64,000 bases of DNA from Chiua virens (taxonomy: Eukaryota > Basidiomycota > Agaricomycetes > Boletales > Boletaceae): positions 1,674,001 to 1,738,000 of the forward strand of contig JAHNUO010000005.1 in assembly GCA_019787685.1 (NCBI GenBank), written 5' to 3'. Positions 21,866 to 32,538 of the stretch are shown one piece after another (within the stretch, counting starts at the first letter, position 1; every line of letters begins with the position of its first letter). A program made the position numbers and the translations under genes. The notes beneath the pieces are model-generated. The model saw only the letters and a list, made by a program, of their open reading frames with translations, did not search any database and was not told the origin of the DNA.

Positions 21866-22873
21866 ATGGCCATTTCACATCTCAACGCATATCTAAACAG
21901 GTCTACCAAATACCTCGCTGATGGCGCTGTCAAAAGCACGTTCATGTTTTTCCCTCTGCGTAGTGCCATGTCGCTGACCCCTCGACGTAGTCCTCCGTAT
22001 GGAAGGCGCGAACCCACCCAGCCGTGCCTCCCTCACGCTCCTGAAGCTCCACACCCAAGACGACATCAGCACTATCGCTACCGGGTGTGACGCCGACATT
22101 GGCGGGACGTCCACGCTCCACTTTGCCCTCGACGAGGATGCAGCGCGGAAACCGGGGGAGTGGGAGCTCGGCCACGGCGCGGTTTCGGGGGGAGATGCGG
22201 CTGGCGGTGAAGCCAGAGGTCCAAGGACGCATTCGAGGCGGGTACGCTGGGTTCAGGACAAAAGTACGCCTTCCGTCTCGTCCATTTCTCGCTGATGGTG
22301 TTCACCGGGACCTTTGGTTTGCCAAGACTCGACCGTCCTTGTTTGGCGAGATATGCGACGACGTGTCGAACCATCAGTACCTCGGTCCTCCGACTCCGTC
22401 TCGGCGGCGACCCTCGTACCCGGAATTCATACTATGTCAACTTACAAACGGACGGGCCCGTCACGACGGACCTTTGGCAGCACCGCCTGTATTTCAAACG
22501 AAACGACGGCGGTTGGGAGGACATTTTCGTGCGTCTTGACCCGCTTCCTTATGTGTTCGTGTATTGAAGCTTGCCTGTCGTACCCGTATCCCCGAACCTG
22601 CCAACCTGACGGCTGACCCCTGACGCACATCTATGATATGTCACGCAGATTCCCTTTGACAGTTTCATTTTGACAAACACCGGTGAGCTGGTACAACATC
22701 AGATCACCATGTTTCGACAGCGCATTCGAACGGTTGGCATTTCGATGTTGGGAGGCAACAGTGGAGTGTCAGGATGTTATGATCTCGGCATTCATTCGAT
22801 AAGAGCTGTCAACGAAGAAGACGTGTCTAGACCGCCAAGTAAGTTGCTAAATGCTGGACCGGCGCTTGTTTGA
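21866..22873 (+). CDS. CIA30/NDUFAF1-like complex I assembly factor, frame apparently broken
   Basis: CIA30 proteins help assemble mitochondrial complex I. Exon 1 begins MAISHLNAYLNRSTKYLADG at 21866. The CIA30 domain follows in pieces: DDISTIATGCDADIGGTSTL, RFRGEMRLAVKPEVQGRIRG then GYAGFR, TRPSLFGEICDDVSNHQYL, LGGDPRTRNSYYVNLQTDG, TDLWQHRLYFKRNDGGWEDI, FDSFILTNTGELV, RTVGISMLGGNSGVSG and LGIHSIRAVNEEDV. Two introns are clear (one starting about 22262; one from about 22531 to 22647). Two junctions have no possible intron: near 22138, between LDED and RGSGSSATARF, and near 22381, between HQYL and VLRLRLGG. Each looks like one extra base. The junction near 21950-21990 also needs an unusually short (31-nt) intron. 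The gene is either a recent pseudogene or carries assembly indels. Confidence 0.75.
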
Positions 22874-23220
22874 CGACTCATGGCTAGTGCTTGAGAAAGA
22901 TCCCTCTCAAGGCGCATGATTCGCGATTGTTTTGACTCAACTACTTGCATTCTATTGACATAAGCGCTGGCTACGTCAATTAAGAACGTAAAAGGTTTCA
23001 TTTGCACGGAGAAGCATAAGCTATGTTTACATATGTACAATGCAATTCTGCATAACTAGGAAATGGAAAGATGAAGTGGGAGCCTCGAACGAGGGTGACT
23101 GCGTTTGATGTGTACAAAATCCCAAGGAAAGAAAAAAGCAGGTTAGAGGTACTACTAGAATGGAGTAGCTATAAAAACATCTGCGAGGAAAGAAGAAAAT
23201 GATTCCAGAGTCCACAGAAA
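22874..23220. other. Convergent 3' intergenic region
   Basis: This gap separates the plus-strand CIA30 stop from the minus-strand Ras1 stop. It is AT-rich with GAAAGAAAA runs near 23125-23200. No gene seen. Confidence 0.5.
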
Positions 23221-24193
23221 TCAGAGGATCACACATCCCCCACAACATCCACCGTGGTCACCGTCACCCGAATCTTTACCAGTATACACACCAGGGACCG
23301 AGTTGGAGTTGGCCATATTGGGACGCCCGGTTTGCTGTTCCTAGTTATTTCGTCAGGCACGACCTGAGACAGTACCTCCGTGTAAATTTTACCTTGTTGT
23401 ACTTCCTGATCTCACGAACGAGATTGCTGAATGCCTCATCGACATTGATACGTTGCTTGGCAGAGGTTTCAATAAATTTGCAGCCGAAATGCTTAGCGAG
23501 ATCGCGGCCCTCTAGCAAGTAGATGTAGCGTGAGGCAAATTCCGGTTGCAAGAATATGTCAGCGTACCATTCATGCCGACTTGACGTTCATATTCGAGGT
23601 CACACTTGTTGGCGACGACGATGACGGGGAAGGAATCTTGGTCCTTTACACGGAGGATCTGTTGGTGGAAGGTGCTGATTTCCTCGAACGAATTCCGCGA
23701 CGTGATTGAATAGACGAGAAGGAAGCCTTCGCCTGTGCGCATGTACTGCTCGCGCATAGCCCTATGCAAGGCCGAAGTTGACTTGACTGTGAGCGACGCA
23801 ACACGCGAAAGTGGACGTACCCGTATTCCTCTTGCCCGGCGGTGTCCAGGACGTCGAGCAGTGCGACCTCGTCGTCAATAACACACTGCTTTCGGTACGA
23901 GTCTGAGAACACGAGAGTGAGAACGTGCTCGAAAAGCTAAAAGCAAAGCTGCGGATAGGTACCCTCAATGGTGGGGTCATACTCGTCAACAAAGTGGCTT
24001 TGGATGAACTGGATCGTGAGGGCGGACTTTCCGACACCTGAGCCACTGATTACCAGGAGAATGACCAAGAGAGTAGAGAATACGTACCACCACCGCCGAC
24101 GACGACAAGTTTGTACTCCCTCAAGAACTGTGCCTAGAAACATTGTCAAGAACTGCGGAAGTGGGACAGTGAGATTGAGCATACCCTGGACAT
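23221..24193 (-). CDS. RAS1: Ras GTPase (Ras1)
   Basis: A small GTPase switch controlling mating, morphogenesis and cAMP signalling at membranes. Exon 1 is only MSR, joined to [16 protein letters not shown] and [20 protein letters not shown] (P-loop). Then come [20 protein letters not shown] (effector/switch I), [19 protein letters not shown] (switch II with catalytic Gln), [14 protein letters not shown] (NKxD) and [20 protein letters not shown] (ETSAK). The tail ends [10 protein letters not shown]: a CaaX box with Leu last, which favours geranylgeranylation, plus an upstream CC that may be palmitoylated. Glycines at the usual activating positions are wild type. About six short introns; roughly 210 residues. 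Start ATG 24193 is supported by the [12 protein letters not shown] family pattern. Confidence 0.95.
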
Positions 24194-24478
24194 TGTGTCT
24201 GGCGTCAAGGATAGTGGAAAAGTAAAGGAGGAGCAGAGGGATGAGAAAGACAAGGGAAAGACGCAGATAATAACTTCAAGTCCGCACAGGAACAACGATC
24301 CCGTTATGGTATCATGACTTCAAACACTACCACACATTCTCATCAACCCATCCAGTGACCATCTCTTGATTTCACGGCCTCATCATACTGTGGATGTTCT
24401 ATCAGGAACCATCTGTACTTGTCCCTATCACTCTGAATCACTGCTGCGATCAATGGTTTGCGCTTTGAACTTTGAAGG
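24194..24478. other. Ras1 promoter-side intergenic
   Basis: The sequence upstream of Ras1 is purine-rich on the plus strand (GGAGGAGCAGAGGGATGAGAAAG), i.e. pyrimidine-rich on the Ras1 sense strand, consistent with a fungal promoter. No gene. Confidence 0.4.
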
Positions 24479-24870
24479 CTAAGTGACATTCCGAACAATG
24501 CCACACCACTTGTACATGCTAACAGCAACCCTATTGTAGACTCCTCGGTACGCTTTCCATGCTCTGAGCTTGAGCTTGATCAGCCGAATTTCCACCCGAA
24601 GTGGGCTGCGATCATCCCCTCGATCCGTGCGCCTTAAGATGGTCAGAAGCTCGGAAACATAATCATGCGAGCTTCCGAATGGTGATACCGTACGGATTTT
24701 GTGCGGTGCAGGCGTGAACGGAGGTCGGCGGTCAGAGCGGCGAGGATACGCCGGTGTCGGGAAGATTCGGTCTGACGCCACAGACGTTGAGACTCGGTGG
24801 GAGAGAACAAGTTGGTATCAAACTTGCTGACATTCATCACCGGATGATAATTCGACCGGCAGTTCCGCAA
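24479..24870 (-). CDS. Possible small protein, unrecognised
   Basis: Two minus-strand frames can be joined by an intron starting at a GTACGG donor near 24693 and ending near 24648. They give YHPVMNVSKFDTNLFSPTES, RHRRILAALTADLRSRLHRT, then LLTILRRTDRGDDRSPLRVE and IRLIKLKLRAWKAYRGVYNR, ending IVRNVT. The even, helix-like composition suggests coding sequence. There is no known domain and the start is unclear. It could instead be a fragment of a longer, decayed gene. Confidence 0.3.
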
Positions 24871-25567
24871 ACGTACACAACCGGAGGCACCAAAACCAGC
24901 GTATCATGATCAATGATGATCTAGGGATCTGTGATAACAGCCTGGCGCCTGAATAGGTCGGTTCATGGAGTCGGCGGTGTGTTGACGAAAGGGCCGGTGG
25001 CATTAGAGCTCGGCGTGCGTAGATGCGACGGATCTGGCTAGTAGCTAATTTTATCCACAGACAAGTCGAAATCAAAGTACCTGGAATTGGTCAAGTGCAA
25101 GTTATGAGCGCCAATGATTCATGTCCCACTAGTACGCGCCACGATCGCGCATCAAAGAAGGAAGGAACATGAGCACTGCAGAAGGCAATTCGTACCTTTG
25201 GCAGAGAAATGAACCTTATGAGGGATCCGACTTGATCTGGTTATTGTACACCGCTCCGAAATCGGATAACACAGAGACGTGTCACTGCCAGTTAGCGCAT
25301 CATCATCTCGCCGTTAACCTGTGTACCAGTGTACTGTAAAGCCGAGATGACAGTGTAGCGTAGTCTAAACACCAAGTTTCGATGCATGAGTTGACCTATA
25401 GGCTATAAAGCATGGCAGTTCAGCCACTGGTACTGTGCCGATGAGATTCAGACTCGGAGTCGAGCAGCCATTGGTAATACTGAGGTAATCACTGGCATCG
25501 CTGCTGTAAACAACTTGAACTAACCCTGGTTCGAGTTGACCTTGGGGCAATCCATTCGCCAGCCAGC
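24871..25567. other. Intergenic, no supported gene
   Basis: Only short unrelated frames occur on either strand. No repeats are evident by eye. The 3' part is the upstream region of the SH3-protein gene. Confidence 0.45.
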
Positions 25568-26487
25568 ATGGTCGAATCTCATACCCTCTTTGCACACGTA
25601 TTCGCTCAGACTAGGCAAAATATCGAACTACTCGTGGCTCACAAGGAGCTCTCCGAGGCCGATGGAGAGGAGATCTTGTACAGACTCGGCGCTTGCAAGG
25701 CTGAAAGACACGCGGAGGACTCATCAGTCGTGTCGCTGGTGCAAAGGACGCAGGGATTGAGCATGTCACCCGGGCCTACGCCGCCGAAAGTTGAAGCACG
25801 GGCGATCTGGGGGTGGACTAGCGAAGTACCGCGTCTTTCTCGTGTCGCGTGCGCGATTGACGACAGACACAGGATCCGAACGACCTGGCGTTTGAAGCAG
25901 GAGATGTCATAGAAGTGATCACGGAGACGAACCCAGACTGGTGGACGGGACGCAATCGGTCTGGAAAACAAGGATTGTTCCCGTCCAACTATGTAGAAAA
26001 GCTGCCTCCTCAGAGCTTGTCGCCCATCTTGGTCCCGGAGCCACGCAAGTCGATGATGTCTATTCACTCGAAGGGATCTGCGGAACAGCGATATCCATCG
26101 CCTGCGTTGCCACACCCACAGCCACACGGGGCAGCACCACAGAGCAACTATGGGCCGCCTACAGGCGGACCGGGATACTATGGACCGCCGGCTGGACCGC
26201 CACCTGGCACAGTGAACTACTCTTACGTACCACCAGCTGGGCCGCCAACGCCACAACCGGCAGGACAGGGAAAGAAAAACAAATTTGGAGGATTCGGACA
26301 GGTGGTAAGTTGAATCGAGCGTGTTGGAAGCAAGGAGGTGACATATTTGCGTTAGATGGCGCAATCGGCGGCGAGTGGTGCAGGGTTTGGAGCTGGTAAG
26401 TGCGGAACGACTGTATAAGATGAAGTTGACTGAATGGGTGTTTCAGGGGCGGCGATTGGCAGTGGACTGGTGAACACGATATTCTAG
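25568..26487 (+). CDS. LSB1/LSB3-like SH3 domain protein
   Basis: The protein has a helical N-terminus (MVESHTLFAHVFAQTRQNIE, then LLVAHKELSEADGEEILYRL), a single SH3 domain at about residues 75-135 (AIWGWTSETQDPNDLAFEAG, then DVIEVITETNPDWWTGRN and GKQGLFPSNYVEKL) and a Pro/Gly/Tyr-rich tail (YYGPPAGPPPGTVNYSYVPP). The C-terminus is Gly/Ala-rich (MAQSAASGAGFGAG then AAIGSGLVNTIF). The ALYDY-like start, WW and PSNYV are the SH3 ligand-binding residues. In yeast, proteins of this type bind Las17/WASP and act at cortical actin and endocytosis; that role is by family, not shown here. Three introns; start ATG 25568 fits the conserved N-terminus. A decayed copy lies about 0.85 kb downstream. Confidence 0.87.
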
Positions 26488-27330
26488 GTATTGATCGTGG
26501 TATTAGAGATGGGCAAGGTATCAACTGCGCAGACGATGGACGACGTACATACCGACATGTTCTCGACAGCCATTTTTACAAATGCCTTTGGTTGGTGCAA
26601 TGCCTAGGTCTTCCAAAATTTGAGTGACCATGCTCGTCACAAGCAGATCCACGCGGACGGCGACAACTCGAGATCGTTGGACTCGGGGGTCAAAGTAGTG
26701 GTTTTAAATTCCCTGGGAACAACGACTCGTGTCGTTTTCAGGGAACATCCACAGATACATGAGGTAAATCTGTCGGACATTCATAATACCCCCTCCTACT
26801 GGCATCCTAGTGGGTCCGTGTGTAAGTCGAGATGCCCCACATCCATGTGGAACAGTATCTACCAAACAACAGTCGACAAAGGCAGATCACCCTTCGATTT
26901 GAAGAAGCGACAAGGTTCCACTTCGACATTAGTGCCCTAAAGCTGCTGAACCTGATGACCAACTCAAATCTTCAATACGATTGGTTCAAAGGGAACCATG
27001 CAAGGTCGTCCCTGTTACCGAAGAAGCGCCGGGTCACCATGCACCAAAAGTCGGACCACGACGGATACCAAGGGTGATATGTGTAGATCGTTCTATAAAT
27101 TTGCGAGGGTGGTGTTTTACATAAAGACGGAAGACTACGGCAAGTAAGGGAACTGAAGAAAGTCTCAGACCCAAGGTTGTGGAGGCGAAAGCACAGGGGG
27201 CGATTACTTTTGGCTGGTTGTATATGCCAGACGTAAGGATCTGTAAAATACCGGAAAGTCCAAGGACCGTTTCCTAAGGCCGGAGGTGGGGCTTCAAAGG
27301 TGGAAGAATATTTGTGTCAGGCGGACTCGT
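26488..27330. other. Intergenic between SH3 gene and its decayed copy
   Basis: Frames at 26620-26940 and 26832-27077 (plus) have no recognisable domain and are not conserved-looking. The region may be the original 3' flank of the duplicated gene plus unrelated insertion. Confidence 0.4.
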
Positions 27331-27926
27331 ACCTTCTTTGCACACATACTCGCTCGGACTAGGCAAAACATCGAGCTACCCGTAGATCTCGGAAACCGAT
27401 GTGAGGAAAACTTGCGGCCTGCAAGGGAAAGACGCACGTAGGACTCATCGCTCGCAAGGATTGAGCACGTCACCTGGACCGCCGAAAGTGGAAGTATGGC
27501 GTCATTGGCGTGTTGCGTGGGGGGTTGACAACGGACACACTGGCAGGATCTGAACGGTTTGGTGTTTGAAGCCGGAGATATTATCATAGAAGTGATCACG
27601 CAGAGACGGAGACCGGTGGACGGGACGCATATCGATCCGGTAAACAAGGTCCCCTATCTTGGTCCCTCTCACTCAGGAATCCGGGGAACAGTGATATCGA
27701 TCGCCAGCGCTGCCACACCCACAGCCATACAAACAGAGCAGCGCCACAGAGCAACTATGGGCCGACCTGCAGCCGGTTAGACCACACCTGGCAAAGTGTA
27801 AGTTACTACTCATACGTGCCACAAGCCGGACCGACAACACCGCAACCGTGCATGTTTGGATCCGGAGACAGGTGCTGAGCTGAAACGGGTGTTGAGATGA
27901 CAATGAGGTGACACATTTGTATGTAG
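27331..27926 (+). pseudogene. Decayed tandem duplicate of the SH3 protein gene
   Basis: From 27331 the sequence is colinear with the gene at 25568. Shared blocks include CTTTGCACAC..ACTCGCTC.GACTAGGCAAAA, TGAGCA.GTCACC.GG, CCGCCGAAAGT.GAAG, TTTGAAGC.GGAGAT, ATAGAAGTGATCACG, GGTGGACGGGACGCA, GTAAACAAGG, CCACAGAGCAACTATGGGCCG and CAACACCGCAACCG. Even the region of the penultimate intron (GAGGTGACA.ATTTG..T.TAG) is kept, so it arose by DNA duplication, not retroposition. In-frame stops, deletions around the SH3 domain and loss of the ATG make it non-functional. Changes are mixed, not clearly of repeat-induced C-to-T type. Confidence 0.85.
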
Positions 27927-28104
27927 TAGAAAGTATGCAGCTGGTAATGGATGAGAATGTGGATGTGTAATCGTGGGAAATATATACTGAAATGAGGATA
28001 TACAGGGGATGCTGACGGATGCTGAGGAATCGGGTTTGGTTATTTATCTCAAGGCAGGTCCCATCCATGAACTTACCCCGTAACTCGCCCTCTTACCCTG
28101 AACA

Positions 28105-29076
28105 ATGCCAGAACCAAACCCGCCCCATCGTCGAAACGTGAAAATAATCGTCCTATCAGACTACGTCCGTCTACTCTTTCTATACAAGCACGGCTCTCAT
28201 CCATTATACCAGATTTGCAGCTTTTGTTACATTGCTCACAAGTCTCTCCACGATGCTATCGACGCATGTCGCGATCTCCCCCTCCGCTTCGACGTCGAGT
28301 TCCGTCCCTTCACCCTCATGTGCTCTGCCTCCCTCTATACCTCCGACGCAAGCAAGGGCTTCTCCCGTAGCGCCTATCTCTGCAAGAAATTCGGAAAGGA
28401 ACAAGCTGAGGCAAAGTGGAAGGCCGCGACTGACATGGCCCAAAAGGCCGGCTTGAAGATGTACGCTTCCATCTCGTTTCCTGGCTCGTTCCACCTCACA
28501 CTCGTTCTTAGGGCGGACGATGGCATCGTTTGTCGTTCAACTCAAGCCCACAGGCTTGCCGTGAAAGCATACCAAGTCGGCGGTCAGGCAATGCAGCACC
28601 ATCTTGTTTCTCTCTTATTCGATGCGTGCTTTGCAAAGTGCGAGGATATCAGCAACAACACTTTCCTCGCCGATGCTGCCGTCAAGGTCGGCCTCATGAA
28701 CAGAGATAGGGTATGTTCCCATTATTACATCGTTACCTATGCTCACTTTCACCTGTTCTCAAGGCACTCGAGTTTCTCAATTCTACAGAAGCCCTAGATT
28801 GTGTGGAAAAAATGATCGACGCCGCCAGAGCGAGCGGTGTCAATGGCGTACCCTTCATCATCATCGATGGCAAGTGGGCCCTCAATGGCGTTCAATCAAA
28901 GGATTGCTACATTCAGGTCAGTCTTCTTCTTTCGGCGCGTCCCTCCTTACCAATGTCCGGTCTAGATCTTCCGGAAGCTGGCTCAATCAAACCTCTCTTC
29001 CCCCGTCACGACTCTGTCCAAGACATGTAACGACTGCAAGGATCCGATAATTGCCCCTGCACTACCCGTACAATGA
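28105..29076 (+). CDS. DsbA/FrnE-like thioredoxin-fold oxidoreductase
   Basis: A member of the DsbA-family, FrnE-like proteins, which have a thioredoxin fold with a large helical insertion. After a 48-nt in-frame intron the N-terminus reads VKIIVLSDYICSFCYIAHKS, with a CxxC (CSFC) active site right after the first strand. Then follow DVEFRPFTLMCSASLY, RSAYLCKKFGKEQAEAKW, CRSTQAHRLAVKAYQVGGQ, CEDISNNTFLADAAVKVGL, ALEFLNSTEALDCVEKMID and VNGVPFIIIDGKWALNGVQS, where the Val/cis-Pro loop is typical. The last exon gives IFRKLAQSNL and ends ACTACCCGTACAATGA at 29076. Four or five introns; about 260 residues. It likely catalyses thiol-disulphide chemistry in cytosol; substrate unknown. A second CxxC near the end (CNDCKD) may assist. 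Confidence 0.85.
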
Positions 29077-29825
29077 CCATTTCCGTACTTGGACCTCTTC
29101 CGTTTTCTCTCAGTTGTGCCTTGTTTTTGCTTGCATTACACTGGATTGTTCAGCATGCCGTCGCATGCATCATCATCTCTAATTATACGCTTGCCAAACT
29201 TGATTTTTCCCGCTGGAATTTTTAACGGGCCGTTCGTGCAATTACAAAGCATGGTCATGTCGCTCCTTTATTTCCGCTCTTAATTTGGATCAGAACCTCT
29301 TGTCTCGTTGTAGTACAATGATCTCATTTGTTCTAGAAATCTTGCTCATATCCGATCTCTTCCTTTGCAATCATACCTTTTGCCGGAGGCGAGGTGAGTT
29401 TGCGCTCGCTAATATCGATGGTCAGCTCACTATCAGCTGGACGATGCCCGGTTGCCGTATAGGTGAGTCAGCAGACTTGGTCATGCGCCTCCGACGTAGG
29501 CTTATTTAGTAGTATTCTCTGATTCTTGGGAATCCCCGCTACCTGATTGGCAAACAAGACAGTCGCTGTTTTACCCTTAAAGGAGCCGCGCCGTTTTGGT
29601 GATGCATCAGAGCCTGTGATAGGCGAACAAACACAAATTGTCCGACGTCAATGATCGAGGCGGCCAGGCTTGCTAAGGTGCGACTGCGTGAATTAATATC
29701 TCGTGTCTGACAAATAAGTAGTATCGTTGCCAGTCTGTGATCTATGTACATATTATTAGAGGGTCTACGAAAAACCCGATGGTCAGGCCCGGGCAAAGGA
29801 GACAGGAAAAGAGAAGTTGGTGTAT
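29077..29825. other. Intergenic, convergent 3' ends
   Basis: Frames at 29089-29283 and 29285-29509 (plus) are hydrophobic or Leu-rich and have no supporting context. Probably the terminators of the two flanking genes. Nothing else seen. Confidence 0.4.
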
Positions 29826-30306
29826 TCATGACTTCCACTCGCGCAGGACGTCCTCGAGTCCGCTGCGGATACAGTCGGATGAAACGTGCGACGGCAACAA
29901 GCCATTTGCCTTGAGCTTGTCCACCGCGGCAAGGACCCAGCTCTGGCAATTCCAATCCTTCCTGCCTTGATGCACGATCACCTGTTGCATCAAATGTTCT
30001 GCTTCGGCTAATCTAGCGAGATCGGTGTTTGCGAACGGGAGACAGCCCCGGTATGCATCTGCGAGTATTTCCATGCACTCGTACTGTGTGCAAGAGTAGG
30101 TGAAGCCTGATAGCGCGTGCCCCAATGATCGACCTGCTCTGCGCCCTCTCTGCCAGGGCTGCTTGTCCTCAGGGACTGTAGGGTTGTGCTAGATATGAGG
30201 AGTACTGTCCATCGGTAGAGACATGGTAAATAGTAGTGTAGTGGTTGTATTTCCCGCGCCACTTGTTTCGGTTTAGGCAGTTTCCCCTCTCAAGTTCGTT
30301 TTCCAT
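29826..30306 (-). CDS. Uncharacterised small basidiomycete protein
   Basis: Two exons join across a 43-nt intron to give about 148 residues. It starts MENELERGNCLNRNKWRGKY, continues NHYTTIYHVSTDGQYSSYLA, and the second exon gives FTYSCTQYECMEILADAY, LARLAEAEHLMQQVIVHQ and KDWNCQSWVLAAVDKLKANG, ending LREWKS. The IYHV..DG..., then WNCQSWVL...D.L...GL pattern occurs in small Agaricomycete-restricted families of unknown function; I cannot name the family safely. The assumed start at 30306 leaves only 42 bp to the sirtuin start on the other strand, so an upstream exon overlapping the sirtuin promoter is possible. Confidence 0.55.
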
Positions 30307-30348
30307 CTGGTCACAACCTGGCCATTGTTCACATCGCACACGGTCTAA

Positions 30349-32316
30349 ATGACACTCTTTGTCCCCCTCGACCACAACCAGGCCCCGCCTTCATTCCCCT
30401 CCTTCCTCGTACACACCCATGATGTCCACCACCATATCCGCAAGGCCATCAGAGCGATCTTGAAGGCACGGCGCTTGGTCGTCGTCTGCGGTGCGTATCC
30501 TCTACCGATAATACCCGGAATCGCTCGGAATGCGAACATCTCTTCTCTACGACATTCCAGGTGCAGGCATTTCTGTTCACGCAGGAATACCAGACTTCCG
30601 ATCCCCAACCGGTCTTTTTCAGACCCTAAAGCGAGACAATCCGAAAGAGGCCCTCACCTCGGGAAAGGATCTCTTTGATGCCTCCGTCTTCAACGTGAGT
30701 CTCGTCTCCCGTTATGTTCACCAGCCATCGGACTCCCCAAGAGTCTTTCCCTCTCGACAACCAGGCCTGCACTCGAACACTGCTTCCCCCATCTGCGTTG
30801 TCCCGAACCATGCCCCAACCATGCTCACAATAATTCCTAGTCAGAGCACACAACCTCGCTGTTTTGCCAAATGATCGCCCAGCTATCCGGGCTATCGCAG
30901 GTAGCGAGCCCCACGCCCTTCCATCAACTTCTTCGCACCCTCGACGAGCGCGGGAGATTGTTACGTGTTTACACACAAAACATCGACGCGATAGAATCAA
31001 AGTCTGGTCTTTCATTTGGTGTGCCCGAGTTCGAAGACAAGCGTTGCAAGCCTCGATCGAGGGTCAAGACGTCTCCCACAACGGGTCCCTCAGATCACAC
31101 TTCGTCAACGGGTTTTACCCCGCCGCAGCCTAATTCACGTTTACCGTCACCCACCGTCGAGGTGCCACGATGCATCCCCCTTCACGGCACGCTTCAGACG
31201 CTGCACTGTCAAACGTGCACCCACACGTTCCCACTAGAAGACTACATGGACTCACTGACGTCAGGAACACCTCCTTACTGCCCGGAATGCACACAAATGG
31301 AGGAGACGCGGCAGTTGGTTGGTAAGCGTGCTCGTGGCGTGGGCAAGCTTCGTCCTAGTGTTGTGCTGTACAACGAACTGCACAAGGACGGCGAAGGTGT
31401 AGGGGAGGTCGTTAGGCGAGACCTCGTCGGGGGCTCAAAAGGAAAGGGTCGCAGTGGAGCGGACGTCCTTTTGGTCGTGGGCACCAGCTTGAGGGTTCCA
31501 GGAACGAAGCGCATCGTCCGCGAGTTTTCAAAGGCCGTACGTTCTCGTGGTTCTAATTCATCCAAAGAGTTCCCCGAGTCCCCGTCGACATGTGCAGCAA
31601 TTCCATCACCATCACCGCGTCGATCCGTGGAGTCAAAAGACGGCTGTTCTCCCATGAAGTCCATATATCTCAACTTCGACTTTCCAGTTCCTACTCGAGA
31701 GTGGGAAGGGGTGTTTGACGCGTGGATACAGGGTGATGCGCAGAGCTTTGCACATACCCTGATGAATGAAATTGCAAAAGAAGTGGCAGCCAAGGAAGCC
31801 GTGCTCGAGAGGAAGCGCAAACGCGAGGAAGAAGCGATGTCGGGCGAACCAACTGAGGTCACGGACCAAGCTCCACCCACGAAGAAGCGAAAAACCGTGA
31901 TTCAAAACGCTGGCGAAACGACCTCGTCTCAAAAACGAACATCCTCGGGCGGGTCTCGGAGTGCTCCTCGGAAACCTCGCAGCACCAGAAAATCCACTCA
32001 GCCAACGCCGAGTAAAGCACCAGCTTCTGCTTCGAAGCCGACATCTACGGAGAAGCTCTTCATCCGCATCCCGAGTTCCAGCAAACGTCGACCTGAAGTC
32101 CTCATCCCTTCGCGTGCGGCGCCCATCAAAGAACACGGGAATCTTCCTGCCACACCACCCGCTTCACACCCGAAACACAGACTACGTGGCTCCGCGGGCT
32201 CAAAGCGTGACAACGAACACTATCCTCCTTCTGACAACACGTCGACGACGGACAATGAATTATCTGACGTGGAAGTCGTGGACGAGATGACGCTGCCAGT
32301 ATTTCGTTCGGCTTGA
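30349..32316 (+). CDS. Sirtuin, Hst3/Hst4-like NAD-dependent histone deacetylase
   Basis: Hst3/4 sirtuins remove histone H3 K56 acetylation and protect genome stability. Motifs: ARRLVVVCGAGISVHAGIPD then FRSPTGLFQTLKRDNP (NAD binding), RVYTQNIDAIESKSGL, catalytic His in PLHGTLQTLHCQTC, Zn ligands C-x2-C (CQTC) and C-x2-C (CPEC), LRPSVVLYNELH, DVLLVVGTSLRVPGTKRIV. Two introns; the second exon pair begins CQMIAQLSGLSQ. Between TQNID and the catalytic HG lies a Ser/Pro-rich insertion of about 55 residues, longer than usual. The C-terminal 180 residues are Lys/Arg/Ser-rich, with several nuclear-localisation-like clusters (KKRKT, KRKREEE). About 590 residues. It is divergent from the small gene at 29826-30306 and lies 220 bp upstream of SEM1. 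Confidence 0.9.
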
Positions 32317-32538
32317 CATCAGGGTCTTTACGATCGGGGGTTCGATGACAGTGTCTTTGGTATTTGTCTGAGAAGGACGCGTAGCCTATCCTTATTGTAT
32401 TTATCTTAGAAGCGGTTTATAGTACAGTGCTAGCGCTGCTAGAATGTATAGTTGCCCGTGTAGATAGACCTCTTTATAGTATTTCATTCACACGGTGGTA
32501 CGCGTTCAGACCGCGACGCCTTCAAGTTGACCCAGACA

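Noticed and set aside
23199..23522. Plus-strand frame opposite the Ras1 C-terminal exons
   Set aside because: It is the reverse complement of clear Ras coding sequence and has no features of its own.
31275..32136. Minus-strand frames of 201 and 167 codons opposite the sirtuin
   Set aside because: They are exactly antisense to the intact sirtuin exon and have no domain.
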